Source: Trametopsis cervina | Lineage: Eukaryota; Basidiomycota; Agaricomycetes; Polyporales; Irpicaceae | Direction: 5' to 3' | Assembly (NCBI GenBank): GCA_022385755.1 | Contig: MU278368.1 | Coordinates: forward strand, 144,224 to 208,223 | DNA: 64,000 bases | Shown here: positions 1-12,144 of the stretch, piece by piece | Layout: each line of letters opens with the position of its first letter | Position numbering within the stretch: the first letter of the stretch is position 1 | Program-made: the position numbers and the translations under genes | The notes under the pieces: generated by a model | Seen by the model: the letters and a program-made list of their open reading frames with translations, nothing else | The model's database searches: none | What the model was told of the DNA's origin: nothing

Positions 1-921
1 CCTGCTTACGCTGCATTGGCAGTCTACACCCGTGAAATCGTCTTCGTCGAAATGTGGGCGGGACAGCTGCTCTGCGAGGCCTTCAATTACGTCCTCAAAC
101 ACCTCATCAGAGAGGAGCGCCCTAACGGTACGTTCTCTGCATATTGGCCTCCAAGACTGCCTTTCCAATGCCGACTCTGCGGCAGGCAAACTGTGCCGTA
201 TTGCTGAACCAGTCATGAACTGCCACACCAGCTCGACTACGCCGGATAGCAACGACGCCACCAGGCGGTGTAGCCGTGGCGGTCAGAAGCTCAGCGGTCA
301 TGATTATGTCTGCCTGTGTTCATGCGACGACTTTCCAATTGCTGACGCTGTGACTCAGAATCTTTAGGACCAGGTTACGGCTTCCCTTCATCCCATAGCC
401 AGTGGATGGGATATTTTGCCGCGTTTCTGATCTGCCACTTTGCATTTCGGCACCGTTTCGCGTCGACTGGCTCGTGGCTACTTGACCGTGCTCGAGCAGT
501 CATCGTTTACTCGATAATTGTCACGTGGGCGGGGGCTGTGGCTTACTCGCGGTAGGTCCCTTGCGTTGCTGTCAATTCACCCACTCCGTCCTTGATAGAG
601 AACTGGCTCGTTTGCAGATACCATTTGACCTACCACTCTGCCCGTCAGGTCCTGTGGGGCGTCGGCATCGGTGTAGTATTTGGGGTGGCTTATTACACGA
701 CGGTGGAACTTATACCGTTCTGGTTCCCGAATTCAATCCTTGGAAGTCTTCGCTCCGTGCTCGTCGGTAATCCACTATCCGCCTGGCTCAGAGTTCGGGA
801 CGGTTGGGCCGTATATCCAGACGGAGGAATGGAGGAGCAGTGGCAAGCCTGGAAGCAGCGACTCGATGCGCAGCAAGAAAGGCAGCATTCGCAGTCTTCA
901 CGCCGTAAGAAGATCCAATGA
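1..921 (+). CDS. CAX4: Dolichyldiphosphatase (PAP2 family), 5'-truncated by window edge
   Basis: Exons <1..127, 368..551, 618..921; spliced frame is continuous (102 codons shown, including stop). It hydrolyses dolichyl diphosphate in the ER lumen so dolichol can be reused for N-glycosylation. All three PAP2 phosphatase motifs are visible: K-x6-RP (ending REERP, before 127), PSSHSQ right after the first intron, and SR-x5-H (SRYHLTYHS) formed exactly across the second intron (552-617). Hydrophobic stretches surround them and a basic, Gln-rich tail ends the protein. The spacing and the sequence around PSSHSQWM are those of the dolichyldiphosphatase branch rather than general lipid phosphatases. 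The start codon lies before the window. Symbol is by family resemblance to yeast CAX4/animal DOLPP1. Confidence 0.88.
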
Positions 922-1785
922 CACCCGGCGCTGTGGACCCTTTACGTTCTGTGTGAGTACGTATCGTTGGCTGTGCAAGTGAATATGTATGCTCAATATA
1001 GATCGCGCTATCCGTATCAGCACGAGTCTCGGGAGAACTTGCTTCGTTATTCAGCCGCTTTTTAGGTGCGAACATAGCTATACTCTGTGGACCCATTTTA
1101 CTTCTCTCATTAGCCCTATCGATAGACGGACTGATGGAACATAACTCTCTTGCACATCTACGCCGCGGATCGTCTTTGTACGGTACGGTCAATAGCACAC
1201 CCGATCTCGTCTGCGGAAGGCTGTTCAGAGCCGCAACTCCTTTCCGTAGGAGTGCTTTGTTATCGAGGTAACCTTTCGCCGGCGTTAGTTTCGGCTTTGC
1301 TACTGTGTCTGTCGCGGCTCTGCACCGAGGGATTGATATACTTCCACAAACTCTGACCAATCCACTGTTTAACGGAACGGCTCGTTCCAAAAGATTAGCA
1401 TTAGTACGGTGTGGCCATTCACCAGCTTCAACTTCACGTACATCGGAGCTGAGTGACTGTGTGTTACGGCCGTTACGCGTCGACATCCTTTACACGCACG
1501 TGATCATACAACTGTAACGGCATTGGCACTGCGCAGCTATTGTTGACACTGCTGTCATGCTGTTATCATCGGTTTGTCTGCTGCGCGATTTCTGCATGTG
1601 AGTGCGGACACGATTGTGGCCATATGATTGTTTGTCGCGGCTGTGCAAACTTAATAGGGCTGCTATCAATCCAGGTACCCACTGCTAGTACTTGCGGACA
1701 GCCTTGACCGCCCTCAACGAGCAGACCATAGATAGCGACATACAAATAGCCCCGGGTGCTGTGTATTCGTCGAAGCCCTGCAGCC
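922..1785. other. Intergenic, no gene supported
   Basis: No frame shows a recognisable domain. A 232-codon antisense ORF (1486 to 788) runs over the end of the dolichyldiphosphatase last exon and has no protein-like features. The stretch presumably holds that gene's 3' UTR and the promoter of the following DUF1399 gene. Confidence 0.6.
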
Positions 1786-4427
1786 ATGTCCTTCAAAGTG
1801 GCTGAGAGCAAGCTGAGCTCGAAGGAAGGCGGAAGCATGCTGCCTGAATACCATGCGACGGAAGAACCTCCTCCGGACTATACACCGCCAAGCCTCTATC
1901 GTGTCGGTGGAAAGGTTGTTACGGAACCGTTTACGGACGTAGAACAGCTTAAAGCGCACTTGGCTCTTCTGCGTGCGTTTAAGACTCTCAGGACTGCTGT
2001 GGAGGATGATGCGGAGAGGAAGCTGCCTCAGCAGATCCAGGATCTTCAACAACCAGCCTTGAGATGGAGCAGCGTTGTCGCATTGGCGGCAGAGAGGTGC
2101 GTAATGTCACGGCAGGTTATGAAAGGGGCTGAGACATGGACATTGTAGATTCTATCGTTGGGTGTCGGCGTTAGCAGAAGTGAATCCTTCGGGGAAATGG
2201 GCAGAGCAGGAGCTCCCGCCTATTGATGTGCTAATGGTTTGGCACGCGTACATGCTCAACCCATTGTGCGTAACTATCATTTTCCAACCCGTATATGGCT
2301 GATCAGCGACTGGTAGATGGTATGCAGAAGATTGCGAACGCTTACCGCACTTGAGGGCACTGAAGAAGCTGGATGACATTCTGTTGAAATCTCTGGTGCG
2401 CATCTGCATGCAACTGTTCATGGCCGACAAGTCTGAAGGTGTCGCAACCCCTACAGGTCCAGATTGGAGATATAAACACTTTCCAGGCGTCCGATGCTCG
2501 TCGAGAACGGTGGCAGTCTTCGACGAACACCGCATGGGACATTTTCGACGCAGCAAGTACGATGATGACACAGAAAGTCGAATGTCCCAAATGCTACAAA
2601 TACAACTCAGTTCGTAAGTATCAGCGGTCCCTTCGCGTAGACGACTTGGAATTTACCTACTGTTTATTTCCAGCTGTGATCGATGCATCTGGGCGCGGCT
2701 ACTTCCAGCAGAAATTTGAATACCCCTGCACATCATGCGGGTTTACAATCAAGAAGGACTCCCTTGCGCTACTCAAATTTGTACGCGACTTGACTCTAGA
2801 TCACAAATCCCCAGAGGATGTTGCAGCGTATGGTTCAGGCGTGTACATGGCGTAAGTAGGTCAGCCTATATCTTAACACATGATCTGACTGTTCACACGT
2901 CGTCCAGTGGATCCCTCTGGAACCAATACAAACCGAAGGACGAGACACACGCAACATTGATTAAATTGCGGCTGCGGGTGGATGAGACACTGAGGCCACT
3001 ACCACAAGTGGTATGCCATATACTGTGGTGTGTATCAGATTCATGCTGACTGTGCTCTACAGGAATCACGAGAAGTCTGGATGAAGTACATAATGCAAAA
3101 GTTGGACTACTCTATGGCTATGTTGGCTCCGAGGATCACTCGTCTTCCTGGGTATTGTGTTATGTCTATTCCATGACATGTGGATTGACCTCTGATTTTC
3201 TCGCTCCAACAGACGCATGAAGAGAGTTCTGGTCGCGTATTTTGATGACAAGCCCTATTCCATTGACTTGGTCGGAGCAGTTATCCGCCAGGGCTCCTTT
3301 ATTGACAAGATGTCCGATTTTGGCTGGACTATGCCTGGATACTTTGACGACAAGGAGGACGAGGTAGTTCTGGTCCACTCTATCGCGCGTTATCATGCGT
3401 AAGTGCAACCTCAATTTCTGCCTCCCAGCTTGATTAGAGAATCTCAACTCATTTGTGTTTTTGAACAATAGCTTCATGGACTTAATGTCCTCATCCCCAG
3501 GAGCATTTTTCGTGCCGACATTGGATATAGACCTTTCTTGGCATACACACCAACTCGCCTATAACAAATATCATATCAGCTGTAATAAGTACATTGGCCG
3601 CTATATCGACCAGTAAGTTGATCAATCATAGTTACTATCATGATACAAGCCCTTTCTTACCTTTCTGTAGCGATGATAAAGTCGAGGAGTCTCGCCTGGC
3701 CACTTCATTCGATGTAACATGTCGAGCCTGGGAGGTGAGTCTTACAAAAAGTACCGTAGTAAGTATCATTCTGAACGTTGTGCATCTAGAAACGCTACCA
3801 GCTTCCGTATACCTACTGTGGCTGCCCCTTGCCCGGCGACACCGTTGGCCAGAAGCTCAGTCGACTCAAACGCCGCGTCGTCTCCAATACGGACGCACAA
3901 GGGCTTACACCCCCACGCCGTCCCGACGCACTGTCTGCGACTCACGCCAGCGAACACAACTCTGTGTATCTACCCGCTCAGCATGGCGGGTTCAGCGAAG
4001 CTGAACGAAGAAAGCGAGAGGGGAAGCTGCAGAGGCGCAAGGTGAGGGACGAGAAGCTTGCGCGGGATGGGAAACTCCGCCAAGATAACCTCAGAGACGA
4101 CGCACACTATGCGGCGTTCCTCTATCCTATCCCACTGTATGCGTATGGCCCTCCTCTTGCTGGTTGTGTGTCTGTGGGAGGTGCCGGGGTCGGGTGGACT
4201 GGCGTCGGTGGGGCTGCCTGTGCGGTGGTAAGTCGACGATGATAACTCTTGTTCCGTCCCTGATACTGATTAAATGGTTCTCCTCGCAGGGCGCAGCAGC
4301 TTGTGGAGGTGCGGGGGGCGCTGCCTGTGGTGGAGGTGCAGGCGGGTGCGGAGGAGGTGGTGGTGGATGCGGTGGCGGCGGTGGTTGTGGTGGCGGGGGC
4401 GGTGGTGGATGTGGAGGAGGAGGCTGA
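1786..4427 (+). CDS. DUF1399 glycine-rich-domain protein with Gly/Cys tail
   Basis: Twelve exons: 1786..2096, 2149..2265, 2317..2395, 2457..2613, 2674..2851, 2908..3010, 3063..3151, 3213..3398, 3472..3612, 3671..3734, 3790..4227, 4290..4427; 666 aa. Signatures of the glycine-rich-domain family (plant GRDP relatives) occur in order: RFYRW and the MVWHAYMLNP stretch, FDAAS with CPKC, then LMSSSPG, FVPTLDIDLSWHTHQL and YIGRYIDHDD. After a charged, Arg/Lys-rich region the last exon encodes a tail made almost only of Gly, Ala and regularly spaced Cys. Family members have been linked to RNA or stress responses in plants; the fungal role is unknown. All introns are 50-73 nt GT-AG. Start is the first ATG followed by a protein-like frame. 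Confidence 0.85.
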
Positions 4428-4763
4428 ATACCATAAATCGCTGCTCGCATCGTATATTGTCTCTATCTATGCTGTCTACCCGAACCACTGCTACTGGGTC
4501 GCTACTGCGATCGACCAGGAGTCTACACTGGCATTGGGTCGTATACCCAGAACCTGGAGGTTTAATACATGTGTATATATCATTCTTCAATTACGTTGCA
4601 AGGGGAGCACAACAATACATGTCGCGTCTATTAGGTGTTGTATTACAGGAGCATATATATTGGCGCTCATGACCAGTGGGTTACTCACACTCACTGCGCA
4701 ACCTCCAGCTTACCATCTCATACTGGCCACAAAGTCGCGTAAAGGCTCAGTTGTTCAGGTCCT
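4428..4763. other. Intergenic 3'/5' flanks
   Basis: About 340 bp between the DUF1399 stop and the next ATG; no RNA gene or domain-bearing frame seen. Confidence 0.5.
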
Positions 4764-6600
4764 ATGTTTCGCAAGGAGAACGGGCTTTCTATACTCTCGG
4801 TAGAACTGGTCGTCGCCGTCCTCAGTTATTTGACCTATCGCGATTTGCTCAAGTGCCGCCAGGTGTGTACTCATCGCATCGTCTGCCGGAGTGTACTGTT
4901 TCCTAATCGTTCATAGCTGTGCAGGGAGGTACATGATATCATTGAACATACCTCGGCATTACGGTACAAGATAGAGCTGGGCCTGACCGGCAATCAAGAT
5001 GGAAACAGTTCCAAGAGTGTCCCTGATCGTTTGAAGGAACTCAGACGCACACAACGCGACTGGCAGAGCCCGAAACCGACTCTTATTAGTTCAGCAAGTG
5101 TGCCATCTCGTGACTGGTCTCACGCGAAGTGGCAGAAGGATGTATTCTTCGGACGGTGCCCTGAGGATGATAGACGTCTGGATGTGTTCAACTTCAGCAA
5201 CGCGTTCGCTGGTGACGACTCGGAACGCCTCCAGCAGCTACAATTTGACGTGCCTTTCGATGTTTACAGCGTGGACTTCGGCCAAGATCTCGTGGCTATG
5301 GCTCGCTGCTCAGTCGCGAATACCGAAACGTAAGCTCGGCCGCTGCTTGGGTTGTTTAAACCCGGGTTGATTATGCGCAATCAGGCGAAATTCACCTCCA
5401 CCCCTTGTGTACCTGAGGTCTCTGAAAGACCAAAAACATCACCCACGGGCTCAGGTGCCCAGCTTTAACCTCGCGTCTTACGGGTTCCCCAGCGTGCCCT
5501 TCCACATCCTACGAGCACGCCTGCAGATTGCTGGCGAGTATCTCATGCTAACGCTGTACAAGTCCCTTCCTGTGGAATCTATCGTGGTCTGGCACTGGCC
5601 GTCTGGGCTCGTGAATGCTGTACGTTTCTGCTAGCAGATCATCCTGACGCCACCGACGTCTTATCATATCGGTACAAACAGCTCCTACAATTTACGGGTG
5701 AAGCCATATGTCTCAATGGGATGTGTACCGAAACTGGCCACCTACTACTTGCTAGACGGTCGAACGTGATACCCGGGTGGTTCGGTATTCACGTATATGC
5801 TCTGAACAAAGACGAAGAGAACCCGTCGCTGCTAGCATCCTTCGAACTGCCTAGGCTGAAATGGGATTTCAGAGGGTGGATGACTGCTTCGTTCTTCCCT
5901 CGAGAACACACCAGCGGTATTCTTACGGGTGGTGTGGCCAGCGGTCCAATCGACTTCAGCCCATCTTCGGTGTTAGTGCAGCTTCAGTGGGATCGCGAGT
6001 ACACGCTCTATACCCCCCTCGCCACATTCCTATCACCCGAAGTACTTGCTACCCGTCGCATCTTGCCGTTGGAATACTCGTGGGCTTCATGGGGCCCACG
6101 CCTCAGCCGCGTTTTCCACGAGGGTACCACCGTGCCTGTTATTTGTGGCTATCGGGCGATATTCCCGGACTACATTCTTGATTTCTCACCAGCTACTCTC
6201 CGGGACAGTACGTCCTCATCAACAAGCGAGAGCTCCAATGCCGTCGCACTGGTACAGACTGAGCCAACTACAGAGGAGTCGACTATGTTCCGTAATCCCG
6301 TGGTGACAAGTCTGCCTTATCGCCGGATACCCATCACGCTTCCCTCGCCGCCGAGTACGGTGAATACTCGCAGCCTCATGCACATGGCTTTCGTCGATGT
6401 TGACGGACCCAAGGTGAGTTGTCGGCGTAGGTGAATGACACATCCTAGCATACTGACGTGTGACCCAGTTATTGAGGGTGACTTGTGGTGACTTCATACT
6501 GATTCCATCTTCGGTAGAGGTGTATTCGATATCGGGACCTGGTGCTCCGCTGCAGGACGCTCCTCCTGAGAACAACCACCACGCAGAGATCCCAAAATAA
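4764..6600 (+). CDS. F-box domain protein
   Basis: Exons 4764..4862, 4917..5329, 5385..5619, 5682..6413, 6469..6600; 536 aa. The N-terminus reads as an F-box: LSVELVVAVLSYLTYRDLLKCRQ followed across intron 1 by LCREVHDIIEHTSAL, the usual basidiomycete version. The rest is a long region without recognisable repeats, perhaps a beta-propeller-like substrate domain (alternating hydrophobic segments such as FGIHVYAL and VEVYSIS). F-box proteins bind Skp1 and bring substrates to SCF ubiquitin ligases; the substrate here is unknown. The second half has acidic/Ser-Thr-rich spacer sequence near 6200-6290. Confidence 0.8.
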
Positions 6601-6740
6601 TCGGATATAGTTCTGCTACTTGTTGTATTACCAAGTGTACTATCATGGATTTTTATCGACTAGACCTTCCTGTTTCATCACTTTTTGAACTCCGCTTCTC
6701 CAAACAGGTAATTATACTCTAACAGCTTGCGGTCTACTCC

Positions 6741-7649
6741 ATGGCAGATTTCAACGAAGAGGTTGAGTCAGAGGATATCCTCTCAGACTCCTTACAGGTC
6801 CTCTATGATTATACCCCAATCACCTATTCCTCTGCTGGTTCCATTTTCCGATACCAACCTCCACCCCAGCTGATCTCAGCGTTACCCATTCCCATAGATC
6901 CGTTCACCATCACACTCCTCACACCAAGTACACAAGCTGGAAACTGGTCTCTACACGCGTCGTCGATATGGGCCTCCTCAATCTACCTCGCCGATCACAT
7001 TCAAGACCTACACATTGCTCAATACAGCAAGTCTAGCGGCCGCTCGCAAACGCGAGTGTTGGAATTGGGTGCAGGGGCTGGACTACCAAGTATACTCGTC
7101 GCAAAACTACACGAAAATGTGTCCGTCGTTGTAAGCGACTACCCAGACGATGAGATCATCAAGGCACTTGTCACAAACATCGACGAGAACAACGTCTCAT
7201 CGCGCTGCCGAGCGATACCCTACGCTTGGGACAGCGATACGTCGGTGTTTCGCGATCCGAACGCAGACTCTGGTTCGGAAGCCGGGAATACCTTCGACAT
7301 CGTTATTGCAGCGGACACCCTGTGGAACTCCGGGTTGCATGCTTTGTTCCTGCGGGCTCTCCAGAAGACCCTGCGGAGATCGGCGGACGCCCGAGTATAC
7401 CTTGTTGCGGGTCTGCACACTGGCAGATACACACTACAGGCGTCCATGGATGCTGTGCCACGGCATAACTTCCAGTTTGAGGAGATTTGGGAGAGGGAGG
7501 TGGCTGGGTCCGCGTCGAGACCGTGGGATGTTGAGCGGCATGAGCATGACGACGACAGGGAGCGAAGACGATGGGTGGTGTGGATGGTTCTGAGGTGGAC
7601 AGACACAGTAATAACCACGGGTGATGGATGTCAGCATACAGTCAGGTAG
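6741..7649 (+). CDS. EFM7: Methyltransferase family 16 protein, EFM7-like
   Basis: Single exon, 302 aa. A seven-beta-strand SAM methyltransferase: the region SLHASSIWASSIYLADH precedes motif I VLELGAGAGLP (residues 106-116), followed by the acidic loop SDYPD (about 132-136) and FDIVIAADTLWN (post-II/motif IV). This order and the SDYPD loop match fungal EFM7/NNT1, which methylate the N-terminus and an adjacent lysine of elongation factor 1-alpha in the cytosol. The C-terminus is extended by a charged Asp/Arg-rich stretch. Other METTL21-type lysine methyltransferases are possible, so the symbol is tentative. ATG at 6741 gives the normal N-terminal EDILSDSLQVLYDY segment of the fungal family. 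Confidence 0.75.
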   Translation: MADFNEEVESEDILSDSLQVLYDYTPITYSSAGSIFRYQPPPQLISALPIPIDPFTITLLTPSTQAGNWSLHASSIWASSIYLADHIQDLHIAQYSKSSGRSQTRVLELGAGAGLPSILVAKLHENVSVVVSDYPDDEIIKALVTNIDENNVSSRCRAIPYAWDSDTSVFRDPNADSGSEAGNTFDIVIAADTLWNSGLHALFLRALQKTLRRSADARVYLVAGLHTGRYTLQASMDAVPRHNFQFEEIWEREVAGSASRPWDVERHEHDDDRERRRWVVWMVLRWTDTVITTGDGCQHTVR

Positions 7650-8006
7650 ACAGGGTGTAATCTGTCCCTCGAGGAAAATCTAGAAACAAATGTGAAGCCC
7701 TTCCATGGCAGCGCGCGCGGGGAAACCTTTCGTCGCTACGCGGATGAGATAGGTAAAGAGCTTGGCACAGCCAATGGGTGGCATTCATCGTCGCCGAATA
7801 TCCGTTGTATTAATAGTTCTAGATGCATACAAATAGTTATACAGCCACCAGAATGTTAAGAACATATCTTACAGTCATGTATCGTAATGGATGACCACCC
7901 CACTCATACACATCGCACCATAGCCCGTCCCCCACCCTTTTGCGATTAGTGTATGCGAAGTCGCGCGGAAGTTGGTTGCGAATGTAAGGCGCAAGAGGTT
8001 GCTGTG
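7650..8006. other. Convergent 3' flanks
   Basis: Holds the 3' ends of the EFM7-like gene and CRIPT; no further gene seen. Confidence 0.5.
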
Positions 8007-8466
8007 TCACTTGGAGGACATCACGTAGCCCGTCGTGTCGAGCACCTGCTTACCGCAAATTGCACAAACACCACGCTTATATGCACAGCCTAGCAAAGTT
8101 GAGCTGAGAAAGATTAGGGTTGAGATGTCTGACTCACCATGACAGTACTTCGCCTTGTTCTGTGTAACGGTCGACTTGCAGTCCTTACACTTGTTCTGGT
8201 ACGGCTGAGGTACAGGGATTCAGTGAATATTGTTGTTATCCTACAATTATGCATGCTCACCTGGAAGCGATTCTTCGAGCTCCCAGGTCGGCTCAAGAGC
8301 TTGTTCTCGCCAACCCTGCGGGAGCCTTCCTTGATGGACTGCGAAGACGATTGGAATGGGTCTGGGGCTGCAAGTTTCGAGGTTTTCTGTATGTACAATT
8401 CAGCCGACACTTCGGGTATAGCATGTACATCAATTCACTCACACTCTCGCATTTCTTACATACCAT
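8007..8466 (-). CDS. CRIPT: Cysteine-rich PDZ-binding protein CRIPT
   Basis: Exons on the minus strand 8466..8443, 8386..8261, 8204..8138, 8089..8007; 99 aa, the normal CRIPT length. It starts MVCKKCE, has the GSRRVGENKLLS segment and the Cys pairs C-K-D-C, C-H-G-C and C-A-I-C that form the zinc-binding core. CRIPT is conserved from fungi to mammals; in animals it binds PDZ domains and has been linked to splicing, whereas fungi lack the synaptic role. The first exon is only 24 nt and all introns are 48-56 nt. It is too fragmented to appear as one reading frame. Confidence 0.93.
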
Positions 8467-8639
8467 GGCTGGGTAGCGGTGGTGGTAGTATGAGAACGAA
8501 TAAATGCATGTCCCAAGGGCTGATGTAATCGCGCGTCTGTTTGCCATATACGGTAACTATAAGTAGGCACCGTGCCGACCTTGAACATCCATCCACTGCT
8601 TGTCGTACCAGTCGCGAGTCGCCTCCCTGCTGACAAGCC

Positions 8640-9961
8640 ATGGATGCCACTCCAGCCTGCATTCGACTCCCTCGAGAAATTGTCGACCTCATAACGGAAG
8701 ACTTCCAAGACGACAAGGAGACTCTGAGCGCGTGCTGTCGCATCTCCCAATCCGCTGATACGTGGACCGCCTCCTGTCGTGCCCACATCTTCAAAGATGT
8801 TACCGTTCACGTTCGTCGTGGTAGAAGTATCGAAAGATTTATTCGGTCTCTTGATACAGCGCGGTTCGTCTCGGAGAACATTCAACTCCTCTGTATTCGT
8901 AGGGATGTGGAACGCTATGCGCCATGCTCAATCGACGCTGGCGTTGTTCATCTCCTACTACGCAAGCTTCCACGGCTCCGCGAGTTGTCTTTACAACGGC
9001 TGTACTGCGCCGTGCAGCAAGATATGCCGGCTCATGACCTAGGGTTCCGGCTGACGACCTTGAAATACCGACCCGAGCAAGTCGACCCGACCACGCTATC
9101 TGCATTTCTACAAATCCTTTCATTGTTCGCAGAGGTGGGCGAATTACATTTCCAACCGTTACCCTGGGCAGAGCTCAAGCAACGTCTGGTCGTTCCGACG
9201 ACCAGCTTGCCAGTCATCAACTCCCTGATCTTCGAGGGCGCTCGCTATCCAATGTTGGCCTTGACTCGCGACGTCTTGCAAATCACCTCGTTAGACTCTT
9301 TGGGCCTGCCATTCCAACTTTTGGGTACAGGTGAAACTGAGTTTACGGCGATGCTCGCCTATTACGGTGAAAATCTACGCGAACTACAAATCCAGCTAGG
9401 CGACGTTCCGGCCATTGGTAAGTCTCTGACCCCCCGCCCATGGCTCCTCACTAATGTGTTCCAGTTCCGCGTAAAACTTGGCAAGGCATGCAACTAGAGG
9501 CGTTGACATCTCTGGAGTCCGTGACCTTGGTAATATCCACGTCAGATTCCATGAACGAAAGTAGGAAATATCGCGGCCGCTCAATAATGAATTGTCTTGC
9601 CGTGCTTCCGTCCGCAAGACTCTCTGAGATCAACCTGATCTTTGCTGTTCCGGAAAAAGATATCCGTACCGGCTACAAATGCTGGGACAATGCAGCATAC
9701 GGCTACAAACGCTGGGAAAATGCAGCATATTCATCCTACGCGCGATCCAAGCTTTCACCCCTAGATAAGGCTGTTTCTCAGCTTCCTTCACTGAAAAAGG
9801 TTTACTTTGGTTGGACGGTAGGAAACGTCTATTGTCATAAGTACCCGGTCATCGTGGAGTCCGACATCTGTCTCTGGAGAGCGTGGCACGACACACATTG
9901 TGCAGACATCGCATCCAACTTCCCGCTGTTGAGCGAACATGGATTGCTTTCTTTCCAGTGA
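8640..9961 (+). CDS. F-box-like protein, tandem copy 1
   Basis: Exons 8640..9417 and 9465..9961; 424 aa. The N-terminus (LPREIVDLITEDF followed by a CCRIS motif and SCRAHIFKDVTVHV) is the F-box-like start common in agaricomycetes. Leucine-rich stretches follow (LLLRKLPRLRELSLQRL, TSLPVINSLIF, LESVTLVIS), suggesting an LRR-type substrate domain. A short internal duplication, two versions of GYK-WxNAAY at about 9670-9730, is absent from the neighbouring paralog. Same intron position and phase as the paralog at 10266. Confidence 0.8.
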
Positions 9962-10265
9962 ACCGTTCTCATCCTCGTATCGCCGTACCTCCCTTGGCCT
10001 AATCCGTGACTTCATGCCATCCAGCCGAGTCGTAGCGTTTACCGAAGGTACATTATCCTCTCTTGCGTACAGTTCGTACAAGTATACGCGACAATGTCAT
10101 TTATTCTTTCATGTTTGTGGGTTATCGATGTTTGCCGCGCTGTCAACACGCGGACAGTGCCTGAGCACGAGCAGCTCCGGTGAGATATAGCGGTTTCGTC
10201 TTAGTAAGCATTAGTAGGCATGCTTCACGCGCATGCAGTTTTCTGACTCTTGCTAACCTCCCACC

Positions 10266-11541
10266 ATGAACGCGACTCCGGCCTGCACTCGAATCCCTCG
10301 AGAAATCGTCGACCTTATAACGGAGGAACTGAAGGGCGACAAGAAGACGCTGGGCGCGTGCTGTAGCATCTCTACATCTGCGGATATATGGACTGCTTCG
10401 TGTCGAGCCCGCATCTTCAAAGATCTCACCGTCCATGTTCATCGTCCTGGAAGAAGTATTGCAGATTTTGTACAATTTCTTGAGTCATCATCGCAGGTGG
10501 TCTTAGAGAACATTCAACTACTTTGTATTCGCCAGGATAAAATGCACAAGGAGCAGTATTCGATCGATGTAGGCGTTGTTCATCTCCTGCTACGCAAGCT
10601 ACCACGGCTCTACCAACTGTCTCTACAACGACTGTGTTGCGTTAGGCAGCAAGACATGCCCCTTGAAGAAGTAGGGTTCAAGCTGAGGTCCCTGAAATAC
10701 CGACACAACGACGGCACGACATCTGCATTTCTCCAGCTCCTTTCATTGTTCTCCGAGGTGGGCGAATTGCATCTCCAGTCCTCGCCCGGCGCACAGCCTC
10801 TGGATGTTCCGACGACTAGCCTACCAGCAATCAACTCTCTAATCCTCGAGGGCGTTGACTATCCAATGGTATCCTTGGCACGCGATGTCTTGCAGATCAC
10901 TTCGTTGCCCTCTTTGAGCATGCCGTCGCATGTTTGGAGCAGAGGTGAAGCCGAGTTCACGGCGATGCTTGCCCAGTACGGCCAAGGTTTACACAAACTA
11001 CAGATCCTACTGGACATGAACGACCTTTGTTCTTGTAGTAAGTCTCCCTGATCCATCGTCAACAGCCTTTGATTGACGTGGTGCAGTTCAGTGGGAAAAC
11101 ATGCGTGTGGACACGTTGACATCTCTGAAGTCCGTGTCCTTCATTATATCCACGTCAACGTGCCTGCAAGGAGATGCCTACTACCTTCCTTCGATAACGC
11201 ACTTCCTCGAAACGGTTCCGTCTGTAGGGCTGTCTGAGATCAACCTGATCTATGGTGTCCCGAAAGACCACATCAGATTTGGCCATCGTGAATGGCAACG
11301 TTATGCATATCCGCTCGACCAGGGCAACACGATACCGCCATTTGAAGATGCTTGTTGCAAGATATCATCCCTTCGCAGAGTCTATTTTGGCTGGACCGCA
11401 GGAAACGTGCTTTCTCTCGCGCACCCGACTATGGTGGATCCTGACATCGCTCTCTGGAGGACGTGGGACGACCGCGTTCGTTCCACCATTAAAACTGACT
11501 TTCCGCGGTTAGAGAAAGGTAGCTTGCTTCGTTTCAACTGA
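10266..11541 (+). CDS. F-box-like protein, tandem copy 2
   Basis: Exons 10266..11037 and 11087..11541; 408 aa. Clear paralog of the gene at 8640 along its full length: shared PREIVDLITE start, GVVHLLLRKLPRL, FLQ-LSLF-EVGELH, the VPTTSLP block, the FTAMLA-YG block, and the VYFGWT-GNV C-terminal motif. The intron sits at the homologous point and in the same phase, so the pair arose by tandem duplication of the whole gene. Likely a Skp1-binding SCF adaptor; substrate unknown. Confidence 0.8.
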
Positions 11542-12144
11542 ATATTATGTACTTTTAACCCTAATATCGCGGTATGTACCTGGCCCCCAAAGATATCTCA
11601 TGCCATCCAGTCGAGTTGTAGTATCTACTGAATCTACGCCATCCTGCAAATAGTTTGTATGTACACGTCATTGTCACACTATTCCATGTCTATTAGGCTT
11701 GTATTCGCCGACCCGTCGACAGGCGACAATTTGTTTATATGGGTTGGTAAGACACAAGGTCTGTGTGAGCTCGATAAGCTAAGATTATCGAAGAGTTCGA
11801 AGCGCATTCCCGGACTCCCCATCTACGTCGGTCGAACCTTACTGTTAACAGAAGCACAGTCGATATTTATTGTGAGGGAAGCGAGGTGTACTGCGTGAAA
11901 CAGCAGGAGAGCTTAGCATCAACCTACGACCAACGCACGAGAGTGCAGCAGACGGTCAGCCTCACACGCCTGGTAATGTCGGGGAGGTAGACGTTGTGGT
12001 CAAAACGATGTCATTACAAATTTAGCATTAAAGCAGATCAAGCAAGAGAGCAGTACACAAGAGCATATTAGATACGACAAAACATTATTACTTAGCGATG
12101 TAGATACAATAGTCCCATTCCAAATAGCACCTGGCGCCGTTGTT
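11542..12144. other. Convergent intergenic region
   Basis: About 600 bp between the F-box-like gene and the 3' end of DNMT5. A 79-codon frame at 11659-11898 has no recognisable motif. No RNA gene seen. Confidence 0.5.

Noticed and set aside
788..1486. 232-codon minus-strand frame
   Set aside because: Partly antisense to the dolichyldiphosphatase last exon, mixed composition, no domain, no splice continuation.
4127..4450. Proline/histidine-rich minus-strand frame
   Set aside because: Antisense of the Gly/Cys repeat of the DUF1399 gene.
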